64,000 nt of DNA, taken from contig OX485805.1 in the NCBI GenBank assembly GCA_950295325.1, forward strand, positions 49,376,758 to 49,440,757, written 5' to 3'. The position numbers were made by a program, and so were the translations under genes. This document shows, piece by piece, positions 24,358 to 37,290 of this stretch (positions within the stretch are counted from its first letter, which is position 1; every line of letters begins with the position of its first letter). The notes beneath the pieces are model-generated. The model had not been told where the DNA came from. It saw only the letters and a list, made by a program, of their open reading frames with translations, and did no database searches. The DNA is from Polytrichum commune (Eukaryota > Streptophyta > Polytrichopsida > Polytrichales > Polytrichaceae).

Positions 24358-25179
24358 TAGTCCATCACGCATCACGAGGTTTGCTTACTCATCACGAGGC
24401 CCTGACAACAGTGACACCTCCCCAGACGCCGCGAAAGTGGACAACTAATGATCAGTGCGCGCGCAAACTGAATATTATCATACACTCAGTTTATAATCAT
24501 GTCCATGACATCACATGAACCACACATTCGATTTCAATAACTTCATTAGCAATGTGGTTAAAGCTGTTCAAATGAAAAAAAAAAACAGCATATACATGTA
24601 TGTGGGCCATTGTATGCTACATTTATTCTTAAAGCCTACGAAGTTACATTAATGTGAGTACATTTATACAGTAATTATGTGGATTTGTAAAATGTAGGGT
24701 TTTAAAATTAATACGCATTTAAGGTTTGTGGCCTTATTGTGAGCACTTTCAACTCCGCAAGACAATTTTGCACATGATTTTCCATGGAAAAGTTTCAAGG
24801 AATTTACCTCATCCGATTAGCAATTGCTAATCAAGTAAACTGACATTTCAAATTTCGGAATTGGAGTTGAGTTACAAAATTAAGTTTTAAAAAACCAAAG
24901 TGACGATTACCTTTCTCTTTGAGCCTCTAATAAGTAGGCCTTCCCGATCGTGTTAATTGTTGAACCCATAATGGTTTCTACATTTTGAACATACAATCCA
25001 ATTTCATTGTGACACGTGTCCTTTTGGTATATGATCTTTACTGCAACTCTTGCCATGTACCACTCAAATACATGTGTATGATTACGAGGAGTGACCACAT
25101 AAGTTTCACATACCTTATTTGCGCTCTACTTTATAACTTGTATTTGGCTTTTTACATTATTTGGGCTCTACTCTACAAT

Positions 25180-25335
25180 ATGTGGGCTCTACAAGTGTTG
25201 GGTTGTGCATTGTTTGGGCTCTATAGTGGGCTTCCCAATGTTCGTGCTTTGCAATATTTGGGCTCTATAGTGGGCTTCCCAATGTTTGTGCTTTGCAATA
25301 TTTGGGCTCTACAATATTTGGGTTGTACCGACATG
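25180..25335 (+). repeat. Short tandem repeat, about 55-bp period
   Basis: CAATATTTGGGCTCTATAGT and GGGCTTCCCAATGTT recur two to three times in succession. Confidence 0.7.
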
Positions 25336-26165
25336 ATGCAAACGGTTTTGGATTCATGGCATCTACATAAACTCGTCCACTGTGGATGAAGGGGCTCCAA
25401 TAAATTATTTTTAAGAAAAGAAAAAAATCCCCCTCTAAGATTGAGGGCCAATTTATTTCAATTCAACTGCACTAGACTAGTTTGGGATCTTTGACTCTCT
25501 ATTCATGGCGTTTAATCTTCTTAAAAAAATAATTTATAAGTTAAAACATATTTCACTGCATTTTCACCTTCGCAATGGATGAGTTTACAAAGACACCACA
25601 AATCCCTAGCCAATGCAAACATGAAAGGGCTCTACAGTATTTGGATTGTACCAACATGATGCAAATATGAAAGGTATCACTACACTGGACCCTTCAAGTC
25701 CTCAGGAGAAACCCAAGGTTATGAGGTTCCAAGTTAACAATTTTGGTGGTAGAGTAAGTTCATGTGGCAAATGCATTGAAGCATAGGCTATTAGGCTCGC
25801 CATTGAAGCTGGCAAATGGTCGACCATCCCAATTCCTAGAGATAAGAGTTAAAGTGCCACTTTTACTCTTATAATGTAGTTGAAAATGAGGCGCATTTTT
25901 ATGATGGAGTGTGCTCTCTATAACTCTATTAACAATAGGTTTCCTTCCATGGAAAATTGTCAGTCCCATAAAACATTGTTATGGATTTGAATAATGTTAT
26001 GATGCATTTTGATACTCTAGAGAAGTAATCCCTTTGTCACAACCCTTCATGTACTTTTAGTCCCATAAGCCTTTTCACTTCCCAAACTTTAAAATCAATT
26101 TCAATTCAAAGTGGACTTCCTTTTTGAGACGTTTGCCCTTGACAAAAGTTGGAAGTTCGAACTTA

Positions 26166-26168
<3 letters not shown>

Positions 26169-26210
<42 letters not shown>
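26169..26210 (+). repeat. (TC)n microsatellite
   Basis: About 21 uninterrupted TC units. Confidence 0.95.
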
Positions 26211-26213
<3 letters not shown>

Positions 26214-26460
26214 TTTGTTTTTACTATGCCTTAAATAAATCGCACAAAAGGTAAAATATAACCCCAAAGGATTAATTGCCTTAGGGTTAGGTAATTTTTA
26301 CCTAACAAATGTCCACCCTAGATCCGATACTATGCATCTACGGAAAAGGATAGTTACCTAATCATATATATTAAGTGAAAGGAAACATGGGAACATCCTT
26401 TAAAAGTTTAAGCCACATGAGCAGTTTACCCTTGGTAACTTCTAGGATTAGAATAAATTG

Positions 26461-27285
26461 TGCGGACGTGTGGAAGGCGTAGGCTAAGTGCTTCATTCTT
26501 TGATCACACAAAAGGGCTAAAGAACAAGTAGAATGCTCAAGGATAGTTTGAGTATGTTTTGATACAAAATGTATGATTTTGCCTTGTATGATTGTGTGAC
26601 ATAGATAACAATTGGGTTTTGTTGTTATTCACCTCGTGTATGTTCCTAACCCTCTCTTTGGATTCGGTTGGTGGCATGGGCACATGTGAGGCAGACCCTT
26701 CACAACCTTGACGGCATCATTAGGTTTTGTATTTCATCTTATTACAAAAGTAATGTGTGGACAATGTTTAGGTATTATGCAATGATAAAGAATACATAGC
26801 ATGAAATGATATGAGAGGGAACCATTGGAGTATATGTTAGACTTAGTCCTTATACCTTCTTTTGAAATTTGACTATGAAAGCCTTGGATATGAAATATCA
26901 ACATCTAATAAAACCTTAGACATGTGAATGCTCAAAGGTTGTATTCTTTAACTTATTAGACATACTCCAAGATAAAATAATTCCAAGGATATGATGATAG
27001 ATATTTAATGATGTAACCTTGAGGGATGGTCCCACCCACCCAAGTCTTGCAAAGAAACATGGATATGTAGAAGAATGGTTTGGCCTCTAAATAAGAGGAT
27101 GTATTTTGAAAGGTTTATCCTTGGAAATAATCTCTCTCTCTCCCCCTCCGTCCCCCAAAAACATCAATGACACATGCACTTTCTCTCTCTCTCGTCGAGA
27201 AGAAGTCTATGGGCGATGAAAGCAACTTCTAGCTTCCGGTGAGGCCACGTTGCCTGTGCTTTCTCGACCGTCGGATTTGATTGAT
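26461..27285 (+). repeat. Dispersed repeat, second copy at 36371-37290
   Basis: GCGGACGTGTGGAAGGCGTA through TTTCTCGACCGT is shared in the same orientation. The second copy has an expanded CT tract and an extra purine/pyrimidine segment (37090-37200). Confidence 0.8.
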
Positions 27286-28054
27286 GTAATCCTAATTAAT
27301 CCTATTCAAGCCCAATTAAATCAAAAAATATGCTTACCAAATTAATTAAGCCTAATTAATCATAAAATGTACTTACTGGAATTAGTCATGATTTAAATGG
27401 AATTAATTAGGATTAATCAGAAATTATTAGACTAAGTTGGATTCAATCTTACTTAACTAGTTTAAATGCGTATGAAAACTTTGTGATAGTAGAAGGTATT
27501 AACTATATTATAAATTATATAAAAATATAAAAATAAATCATAAATTTTAGTTTTATTTTAGAATGACAAAGTCCCTTCAATTGTAAGTGACAAAAATTAT
27601 AACCTCAGCGGTAATGAGGATTTTGTAATATTTTTTACTTCCAAGTTAATTACATGCTTTATTGACGGTTTCACTTTGAAAATAAAATCTAGTCAATTGC
27701 TTATTCAGTCAATGGAAGTGAACATATATATTGGATTTGAGACCTTGAAAATGAAGTGCACTCAATATGGGATTTGTGGACAAGTAGCCTTCAAAAATGC
27801 AAGTACACTAGTTTTATCGAAATCGGGCGGGCGGGCAGCAGTTTTCGGGCGGGTGCAGAAAGAATGTCGGTGGCTGCCCCCTGACAGAATATCCCATCGT
27901 CTGCCAACATGATGATCCAGAGGGAGAAGTTGCATTCAAAATGAGCGTGTACCATGGGCGTACCACAGTTTTGTGAGTTTGCGCTTAAATTGTTCGTAGT
28001 CAGATTGATTGGGGTTAGGGACACACCGATACCAGACTATTCAAGGAGCTAGAA

Positions 28055-31000
28055 TCTAGCAGTAGAAACTAGAACAGATCGCCCGTCCTTTGTCTATCCA
28101 ACTCAAGATGTCATGTCCCTTGCGCCCTTCCGCTGCGGACGACTTCGACAGAGCAGCAGGACTGACCTCCACCTCGAGGTTTCATCCATTCCTTATATAC
28201 TCCAAAGATTTCGAGATTAATTTCCTTTAATTCATCCTTGTTAGTTCATCCTTTACCATTACTCAAGGTGGAGTTTGTTATAGCCTGTCTTAATTTCCAT
28301 CTTCTCTGCTCTGAAATTATTGGCAATAATCTTTCATGCAGAAAAGGGACATCTCAGCTGAGTAGGCAACGTCGGGGCCGGGGGGATCGTCCAACACGCA
28401 GGTGAGTTTTCAGATCTCCACTGTAATGAACAGGAATGACGTAAAATTGAGGATAACAGAATCATGAATATGTGTCAGCAGACAGACGATCAACATTTGC
28501 TGCGAATTAGAAGTTTCAGTGGTCGTCAAGAATTATGAATGTAAGAGGCCTTCGGAATCTTGCTGTCAAAAAAGTATAGAGAACTCTAATGAATCATGTA
28601 TATTTGGTTTGCTATAACACAAGAGTTAGAGTGTCTACGGTGGTACCTTCCTCATGAATGTCGGTCACGACAGTGTGCATATTTCCAGGTCTTGCAGCAT
28701 ATGTGGCTGCTGCTAACACGCTATAATTTATTGTGGATGACATACTTGGGCGGTTAGGTCGCTTGTCTCCTCAGCATATGAAAGATTGTATTCAAAACTC
28801 TAACTGATTCTCTGTTTCTTTTTAACTAGATCAAGAGCAAATACAGAAAGTTCAGAGCGGGGGCAAGAGCAGGGTCGGCTAATGATGGAATTTCTGGAGA
28901 GATTTAAATTATTGCAGGTTCCTGGCGCTCTAGGTGCTCCTTCGAATAGATCGAGTAATCAAGACCATCTTGAAGGTATTGTCATAATTTACTCCACTTC
29001 CTCGTTTTCAACGGTGCAAAATCTTCCGTTTCATTACAAATCAAATTCTTGCGGCTATAGAAACCCCCAGGCTTTGAATATTTCCTGAGATGTAGGATTT
29101 CACAATAAATTGAAAAAAACCTTGTGATCAATGTCTTTTGGCATCTAATACTCCGTGGTTAAGTTGACTTTCGAAAACTCACAGACGAATCGAGATGTTT
29201 ACCAGTTCTCTTGTGGTTACTATGTCCACCATTTCAATATGGTGGTTGTTTCCGCGTGTGACTTGGAAGATTGACGAGATACAATTATTGAGATTCTCAC
29301 ACCTTGGCATTTCTGCGCTTGGCAGGTGAACGGGCTGAGGATAGAGATCAGACGGAATTGGCAATTCTAACGCAAAAGAATACCGGCAGGCGAGCTCAGG
29401 CATCTCCATCCTACCATCGACTACGTCGTGGTGAAAAGGACATTTCAAGTGATGAGGTAGGGATGACAACCTCGCTTGCTCTAAATTTTGTTGTCGGTAT
29501 GTGTTGGTTTGGGTGTGTGAAATCTGATACTTCTTTCAAGTTTTTCTCCTAATCTAGGGAACCCTTAATTATGGTCAATGTTAGGTAGACAAAATATTTG
29601 CTTACCGATTTACAGGTGAATGATATATTAATGTGAAGGACGATGCGGAAATGTGCACTGGAAGGATATTTGCTCCACCGACTCATGAGCATGGGAGGAA
29701 TGAGAGTAGCATGAACCGTCCTCCACAGAACCCCTCATCAGTCCAAAGCAGAGGCAAGAATTGGACCAATCCGGAAGATAAACTCCTGATACAAGCCCAT
29801 GGCGCCCCATACCGCAGGAAAAAGAAGAGTTGGACGGATATTGCATCGAGCATTCCCGGGAGAACCGGAGATCAATGTCGGTTGCGGTGGGACACACTTC
29901 TTAGAATTTACAGAAAAGAGCACCTCAATCAACGGAGAAGCGAAGAAGAGTACTTTCAGGATTTGCTGTCTGGAAGAATTTCTTGTGGCCAAGGAGAATC
30001 GAGCCAAAGGGATCACCTCCAAGAACGAGCGGGGGAGAGCTGCAAGAAGAGGAAAACCCTAGAGAGTGATGTGGCTCAGGACTGTCATTGCAAACGAGAG
30101 AGATTGATTGAAGTCCATGAAATAACTTCAATCTTACAATCAGTACAGCGCTTCCTCGAAATACAGGAGAGAATTTTGAAGCTTAAGAGCTAAAGTATGA
30201 AAGGAAAACCTCTGGGGCTGAGCAGGCAACAAGTCAAGGTAATTTCCCTCATCCATAATGGCCAATAACGGCTTAATATACCAGAAGCACATTTCACACT
30301 TTGGGTGAGTCTCTATTGTTGAGTTGCACTATCTGATTGGACTATTTATGCTTTTGTTGTCTCAGGTGATGGGTTAAGAGCTGCAGGGGTTGGCACTACA
30401 CATTGTTTAAGTGGACAAACGAATTTTGTGGTGCCTCTTCATCAGGACCCTGTTGGGCAACTATTTCCAGTTTTCCCCTTTGTGGGTTGTGAAGGTGTAC
30501 CCCAGTCAAATTTCGATGGCATTTAAAAATTCTAATTTTGTTGAAAAATAGTTTTGTTTGTACATGTCAAGGAACAGAAGGTATAAGACAGTGCATAACC
30601 AGCTTTGCTTGCACAGTTTATGTTTTTGCACAGTTCAATGTCCCACTGAGCAGAAAAACCACATTTAGGTGGTTGAGAATCATTAGATTAGTTGGGGCAC
30701 CCCATTCCACCGTATTACCATCCTTTGTGGATCAGGAAGGGCTTCCTTGCTCGATTTTCTCTGGCATTGGGGTAGTGTACAGCTTGTTGGAATTCACAAC
30801 GCTTGAAAGCTGCATCAGGAGTAGAGGATGTAGCAAGCAGTCTGTGGACTTAGCTTTCTTTCAGCTTAGGAAGCCTGAGAAGGCTCACATGAATGTAACA
30901 TATTATAGCTGGTTGACAGCAGAGTACAATGAAATTTAACATTCTTCAAGCGTGGATTGTAGTATCTACTTTCTTTTAGTAGGTGATGTATCAAAATGGT

Positions 31001-31144
31001 GACTCTTTTGGTGCTTGTAAAGTTTCAATCGTCAAATCAATTTCATGCTCAGATCGGATGGGTGTCAGTTCCTATGTAGTGACCTTTTGCAGATTGTGTG
31101 AACAATAGAATAAAGATTTCCCCACAATGGACCCCAGGTTCCTC
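28055..31144 (+). repeat. 3-kb duplicated segment, copy B
   Basis: Collinear partner of 18345-21412. Its right end, at CCAGGTTCCTCT, abuts the D27-like fragment on the opposite strand. Confidence 0.85.
28342..30526 (+). pseudogene. SANT-like gene copy B, frameshifted near the end
   Basis: Exons match copy A: 28342-28401, 28830-28975, 29326-29456, 29639-30238 and 30366-30526, with phases conserved. The SANT-like core is intact (NWTNPEDKLLIQAHGA, SWTDIASSIPGRTGDQ). A 1-nt deletion relative to copy A near 30186 creates TAA at 30191-30193, removing the last 15 codons of exon 4 and all of exon 5. Exon 1 also lacks the ATG used in copy A, so the start must be elsewhere if the gene is expressed. 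It may still make a protein truncated after the DNA-binding domain, so 'pseudogene' is an inference. Confidence 0.65.
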
Positions 31145-31259
31145 TATTGAGATCCTACGAGATAAAAGTACATGATATAAACATGAAAGTAATCTCTCCT
31201 CTACACTGATGAAGGGATTTCTAAATGCAGGTAGCATACATTGGCGAGCGAGGAATCTG

Positions 31260-32137
31260 TCATCTAAGCTTTGGACACACTTCCGCAGATAGGCTGGTGG
31301 TTGGGCATGTACTGAAACAAGGTTGCTTAAAAGCCTGGTCATCCTCAGGCTCAGGCGGTCTTTGTCCAAATATCATCCGGCAACTCAAATCTTCAAAGTT
31401 GGGCTCCATTGTCAAAGGCATTCTGTCAACAATATTCAGACATTATTTGTCACATCCTCATGTGCAGCAAACCTGCAAATCATATTGGCCATATAACATT
31501 TGGAGCTACACATCTTACAGGTTGCAGGATGGTCTTCAAAGAAATGCAATGTCCTCCACAGAAATATATACTGCAAAAGTGGAAGGTCATACCCTAACTC
31601 AGTTGTGAAGAAGTATTGTGTGGGCATCTTGCATGAGTTTACACAGAGTCCTGTGCAACCACTTGTTTCGAGATAGCGACATTTCTCTATTTGAACACCA
31701 CTCCTCAGTTTCTTGCCTCCTACGTCCACCTCCACTACCTGCATAGACACCACAGAACCTGGTTCCTAATGAGCCAGTATGAAGACTGATAGAAGTTTCA
31801 TGTCCACTTACAAATGAGCCAATTGAGGGGCTTAAGATATCCTGCCCAACAAACTGAACTTCTCTGAGGTGCTTCGTAGATGTCCAGAAGTATGCATTAG
31901 GCAATCACAAGGAGAGCGTCACCTACAGACATTCTTTCAAGGTCGCTCCCAAGATTGCTGCCAAGGTGTTCCTCAGCAAAGGAGAAATTGCTTTGAGGCA
32001 AGAGATGGATACAGTACCTCACAAGGACCTACAAGCCATGAGAAGAAGAGAGGGGTGATGCTGGCGTTCAGCTCAGCTCCCCAGTCTGAATACGGAAACA
32101 GCTTCCGAAACCAGTCCGGCACTTTTGGAAAACCCTT
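31260..32137 (-). CDS. D27-like beta-carotene isomerase, 3' three exons only
   Basis: Three minus-strand exons join in phase: about 32137-32018, 31738-31593 and 31422-31260 (stop). They encode [24 protein letters not shown], then [36 protein letters not shown], then [28 protein letters not shown]...QPCFSTCP. This is the C-terminal DUF4033 region of the DWARF27 family, with its Cys pairs. D27 proteins act in plastids on carotenoids, and the founding member makes 9-cis-beta-carotene for strigolactone synthesis. The N-terminal half and transit peptide were not found in the next several kilobases, which are repeats, so this is either a 5'-truncated fragment or a gene with a very long upstream intron. 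The reading frame itself shows no lesion. Subfamily (D27 or D27-like) not assigned. Confidence 0.8.
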
Positions 32138-32699
32138 TACACAAAAATCAACATCTTTGTCAACTCCAACATGTGAGTAAAGCTTCCCCCTGCTTCAGAT
32201 TTCATATATAGATGAGCACACTCTTTCTTGGATCACGGTAACAAAAACATAACAAATGAAATGCACCATAGCTGAGGTCACTGGAAGGTCATAACTATTA
32301 GCAACACTTGACAGCTGCATCGACATGACTAGAAACCGATTCACCATAAAGACCAACTTCCAAAAACATAGAATGCAAGAACAGAGAATGTAAGAAATGG
32401 AGAGTGTAAGCAGGAGTAGATAGTGTCCTCCTATGAATCCCTATCTGAATTTCAAGATAATCGAAATTCCTTGTAGCAAATAAATTGAAGGTGTGTTTGG
32501 GTTTAAATAAATTGTTTAAATCCATGGAGTTTAGAAGTGGCCTCTTTGTAGCCTCCTCTAGGACTAATTGTAATTTTGAGTTGTATGCAACATTTTATTT
32601 TATTTTCTTATATTCTAAATTCAAGTGACTTTTGAGTTCATGTCTTCTTTAGAAGTTTCCCTATTTTCTAAACTTAGTACTATTTAAAGTTTCCCTAGC

Positions 32700-32875
32700 T
32701 TTTAATTTCCAAGTATCTTGTGAAGTCAAGTGACCTTTCAAGTTTCCTTAGCTTCTAAATTTCCAAGTATCTTTCGAAGTCAAATGACCTTTCAAGTTTC
32801 CTTAGCTTCTAAATTTCCAAGTATCTTTCAAAGTCAAGTAACCTTTCAAGTTTCCCTAACTTCTACTTTTGGAGT
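32700..32875 (+). repeat. 54-bp tandem repeat, about 3 copies
   Basis: TTTCCAAGTATCTTTCGAAG begins each unit; the period is a multiple of three, so an 18-residue repeat appears in an open frame that is not considered a gene. Confidence 0.85.
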
Positions 32876-33693
32876 TTTGAGTAACCTTTCCATAGAGACT
32901 AATATAAAACCTCTCAACCATCCAAACTTATTCATCCTTTGTTTCATTCCCCATAGTCAGTGGTGATTTTTCACAAGGTCCCTAACATATCCAGGGACAT
33001 GTTCATAAAAAAAAAACATTTCCAGTGGATGGGTTCTTAGAAAATGAACCGGTTTTTGGACGTGTCAAATTCACTTTGGATGGGTTCTAAAAATAACAAT
33101 TCTTTTGATATTTTTTTCCAAAACAAAAAATGGTACAAATATCAGTTATATTCTGTCATATATGACATGTGAATATAAGCATAATGCAATCAAACCACTA
33201 GTACCCAATCAAAATATCAATCTTGAAGTGCTTGATTCACCTGCATGCATTAATTCATCAACCACAAAATATAGAATGGGGTGTATTGGAAAGATGAGAA
33301 TCGACAACAAAAGACAGATAACTGACAGACATTGAAGGCATAATTTGTCAAGATCCTATTTTTTCCAAGTGACATTGTCGACATCATTCGGTTTTTTTTT
33401 TTTTTTCCTATTTTTCTACCAACATTGTAAGAGACTTATTTATACCTCTTGCGGGACAGGTATTTTCATTTTCAACCGGTTTTGGGGCGGGTTGTTTTTT
33501 CTTTAACCTTTCCATGGATAGGTTGGTTTAGAAATTTCCGGGTTTGGGACGGGTTGCAATTTTTTTGCCTTTCAATTCAAGGTTTTTGGACGTGGACGGG
33601 CAAAAACTTTGTGAAAAGTCAGCCCTGCCCATAGTCCTTGTTCCTACAGCTCCCATGCCCGTTTTCTGGGCGTTGTCTCGTCCCGGGCTCTTC

Positions 33694-33985
33694 TGTTGCA
33701 TTCCCAAGCTCCCATGATGTGTTCCCAAGCTCTCATGATATGTTCCCGAGCTCCCATGATGTGTTCCCGAGCGAGCTCCCATGATATGTTCCCGAGCTCC
33801 TATTATGTGTTCCCGAGCTCTCATGATGTGTTCCCAAGCTTCCCAAGCTCCCATGATGTGTTCCCCAGCTCCCATGATGTCTTCCCGAGCTCCCATGATA
33901 TGTTCCCAAGCTCTCATGATGTGTTCCCTAGCTCCCATGATGTCTTCCCAAGCTCTCATGATGTGTTCCCAAGCTCCCATGCCCA
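33694..33985 (+). repeat. 21-bp minisatellite, about 14 copies
   Basis: Units such as TTCCCAAGCTCCCATGATGT plus one G, with Y-rich variation. The 21-bp period keeps frames open on both strands (FPSSHDV-like heptads forward, EHIMGAR-like heptads reverse). There is no supporting gene context. Confidence 0.9.
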
Positions 33986-34230
33986 TTCTTTGGGTGACAC
34001 CTTGTTCGCGGGGCCTCATGCTACATCCTCAAGCTTTCCGTATGCTTCCTCGTTCCTCGGCTCCTCTCACATATTCAGAGTCCTAGCTCATTTTGTGGTT
34101 GTGCACCTTCCATAGATACTACTAAACACACTCTTGGAAGCCATGGGAGAAAGGGTGGGTCTCCTTCTACCTTGTCTTGTTTGGTCAAGAAAGCAAAAAA
34201 AAAAAACTTTCAAAGGGTTCTTGAGGAGAT

Positions 34231-34580
34231 TGAGGGAAGCTAAGACATGAGCGATGAGCAGTGAGCAATGAACAATGAGCGGTAACAAGTGAACAGTGTA
34301 CATAGTACTTACCAAATTTAGTAAATAATCATGATTTAAAGATATATATATATTCTAAAATTGGTACTTGTGTTTTTTTTTGTTCAATTATTAAGTACTT
34401 GCATTTTGATAGAACAAGAGTAATGGAAGCCTATTCCTTGGATACTTTCAAGGACTATCATTATATTGCTTATTTTTATTATAACAATCCACACCAATAC
34501 ATGTCACTTATTGAAATTTTCAAACTTGTGGATGAACACAACACTTGGGCTATTAGTCACACTCTATTACACCTTTAAGT
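34231..34580 (-). repeat. Relic of a MULE 3' end
   Basis: GAGCGATGAGCAGTGAGC and, further on, TTTTTATTATAACAATCCAC with ACATGTCA and TTCAAGTAG match 55150-55530 and, in part, the 3' end of the MULE gene at 55915-56100. Diverged, with no open frame. Confidence 0.6.
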
Positions 34581-34945
34581 TCAAGTAGTTACTACGACAC
34601 TCGTTTATACGACACCCTCGATATTATGACACAGTTTTGCATGACCAAACCTTTTAGACCAAAACTTCCTCTTTTATATGACTATGACACTCGATAAAGC
34701 GACATTTAGAATCTTCGTTTTGTCATATTAAAGAGGTAGCTAATGCTCAAATTCCTTTCAACTATGTTATATACATCTAAAATACATCCATTTTCACTTG
34801 GGAACTACTTGGGAACTTCACTTATCATTGGGAACCTAAGGAGAATTAGGGTTACTAGTGCAAAATGGACACAGTTAGGGTTAGAGTGACCTCATGCCTA
34901 GTATGTTGCCTTGTACATGAATGATATAATATCGCGAGTATCTTG

Positions 34946-35575
34946 ATGCTAAACATCATGCATCCTTGTTGTCTAGTTTCTTATTACATAACTCTTTACA
35001 TCTGGTTGTTAATTGAATGGATTAGTTTTCAAAAGTTAATAGGAAATTTATATAAGATGGCAGTTGATAACTTGGGTAGGCAACACCAAAGATCTTTGAA
35101 CTCCTATTTCAAGAGTTCTTGAGAATATTTGTATTTGTTTGGAGACATAAGCTATTATTTCATACCATCTACATTGCTGAAGCTCGTTGTATACATGTTT
35201 AAGCTCGTATTACTTATGTTCTTATATTCCCTCAATAATACGACAACTTTACGCCAGTTGGCATACTAAAGAGTCACACAATGGACAACAGTAACATGAA
35301 ACGACTGGATCCTGTGCAGAATTCACGCCCATATGGATGGATAGCTTTGACCAAATATTCGGCCTCAACCAAAAATTGTTTGAAAGCGGTGGCACTGGCG
35401 GAATGGCACCACCAGTGTTTCGCAATTCATGGGTTAATAATAGTACTCATTTTATATTAAACAACCAGAAATGCAATTAAGTTATGCAACCAGAAGTACA
35501 GACAGAGTCAGAATACAAAGTATATATAGATTGCAGTTAGTACTGTATCAAGAAATACATACAATTTGACTGATC
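34946..35575 (+). repeat. Second copy of the 21413-22190 repeat
   Basis: See the partner entry. This copy lacks the 78-bp duplication and ends in a short piece of the MITE family (35576-35625). Confidence 0.8.
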
Positions 35576-35764
35576 TCAACCGATTATGCATGCCCAAAAA
35601 TCTCCCGGATCACTGGCTTGGCTGTGGAGCTTTGCAAGAGATTGCATTAAATTGTCTAAATTAATGAGGCCCACAGTACAATGCATCCGATGCCTTAACC
35701 CCTTACCATCCGAGCGCTTTTTTTCCCATCAATATAAAACGAAATTTGCAAGCTTCATTGTGCC

Positions 35765-36003
35765 AGGAGCAGTGATTGGGGAGATTTTTGGGCTTCATCG
35801 GTTGAGATCCTAGTGTTTGCAAGTCCACCGGTTACATGTTGACATCCTCCGGTTTTCCTTTATGAAATTGGGGTATATTCGTCTATAAACTCCTCTAAAG
35901 TGATCAGTAATTCTCCTGCAGTCTTGAACTTCTTCAACCGGTTATTTCTCAAACTCAACCGGTTCATCTGTAACTAACTGCCGGTTCTCCCCGATCATTG
36001 GCC
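35765..36003 (-). repeat. MITE copy, opposite orientation
   Basis: Begins GTGATTGGGGAGATTTTTGG, ends CCGGTTCTCCCCGATCATTG, with internal CAACCGGTT sites. This is the clearest full-length member (about 240 bp) of the family, with terminal inverted repeats TGATYGGGGAGA. Confidence 0.7.
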
Positions 36004-36370
36004 AGGAATGTCCATGAAACACAACTGTCAACACAGAGCCGTAATGACACGTCCATACAGTTGAATTTTCATACATGTCAACATTTTCATAGTTAAAAAC
36101 AGGATGTCGTGTCCATGACATCACATGAACCACACATTCGAGTTCAATAACTTCATTAGCAATGTGGTTAAAGCTGTTCAAATGAAAAAAAAACAGCATA
36201 TACATGTATGTGGGCCATTGCTACATTTATTCTTAAAGCTATTATGACATGTCATAATAGCTTGACATGTCCAGGTTGATAATAACATAAATTATATAAC
36301 ATAATATTGATAATATTGATAATATTATAATCTAGTATGACATGTCCAAGTTGATAATAACATAAATTAT

Positions 36371-37029
36371 GCGGACGTGTGGAAGGCGTAGGCTAAGTGC
36401 CTCATTCTTCGAACACACAACATGGCTAAAGAACATGTAGAATACTCCAGGATAGTTTGAGTATGTTTTGATACAAAATGTCTGATTTTGCCTTGTATGA
36501 TTGTGTGGCATGGATAACAATTGGGTTATGTTATTATTCACCTCGTGTATGTTACTAACCCTCTCTTTGGATTTGGTTGGTGGCATGGGCACATGTGAGG
36601 TAGACCTTTCACAACCTTGACGACATCAATAGGTTTTGTATTTCATCTTATTACAAAAGTAATGTGTGGACAATGTTTAGGTATTGATAAAAAAATACAT
36701 AGCATGAATTGATATGAGAGGGAACCTTTGGAGTATATGTTAGACTTAGTCCTTACACCTTTTTTTGAAATTTGACTATGAAAGCCTTGGATATGAAATA
36801 TCAACATCTAGTAAAACCTTAGACATGTGAATGCTCAAAGGTTGTATTCTTTAACTTATTAGACATACTCCAAGATAAAATCATTTCAAGGATATGATGA
36901 TAGGTATTTAATGATGTAACCTTGAGAGATGGTCCCACCCACCCAAGTCTTGCAAAGAAACATGGATATGTAGAAGAATGGTTTGGCCTCTAAATAAGAG
37001 GATGTATTTTGAAAGGTTTATCCTTGGAA

Positions 37030-37067
<38 letters not shown>

Positions 37068-37290
37068 CCTCCGTCCCCCAAAAAATCAATGACACATGCA
37101 CTTTCTCTCTCTCGTTCATTGACCTGCACAAACCCGCAAAAATTTGTCTCTCTGCCTCCCAGCTCCGTGAGTCCATGCCCCAAAATCTATCTTTCTCTCT
37201 CTCGTCGAGAAGAAGTATATGGGCGATGAAAGCAACTTTTGGCTTCTAGTGAGGCCACGTTGCCTGTGCTTTCTCGACCGTTGGATTTGA
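36371..37290 (+). repeat. Second copy of the 26461-27285 repeat
   Basis: Same order as the first copy, with a (CT)n tract at 37034-37066 and an inserted pyrimidine-rich segment. Confidence 0.8.

Larger units (their letters stand above)
24358..28054. other. Intergenic, repeats only
   Basis: Holds a copy of the 9690-10520 repeat (24490-25160), 55-bp tandem units near 25180-25335, a MITE arm fragment (25968-26003), a CT microsatellite (26169-26210) and a block (26461-27285) repeated at 36371-37290. Several strongly AT-rich stretches follow 27290. No gene recognised. Confidence 0.55.

Noticed and set aside
33528-34019. 163-codon minus-strand frame rich in EHIMGAR heptads
   Set aside because: It arises entirely from the 21-bp minisatellite; no flanking coding signal or splice context.
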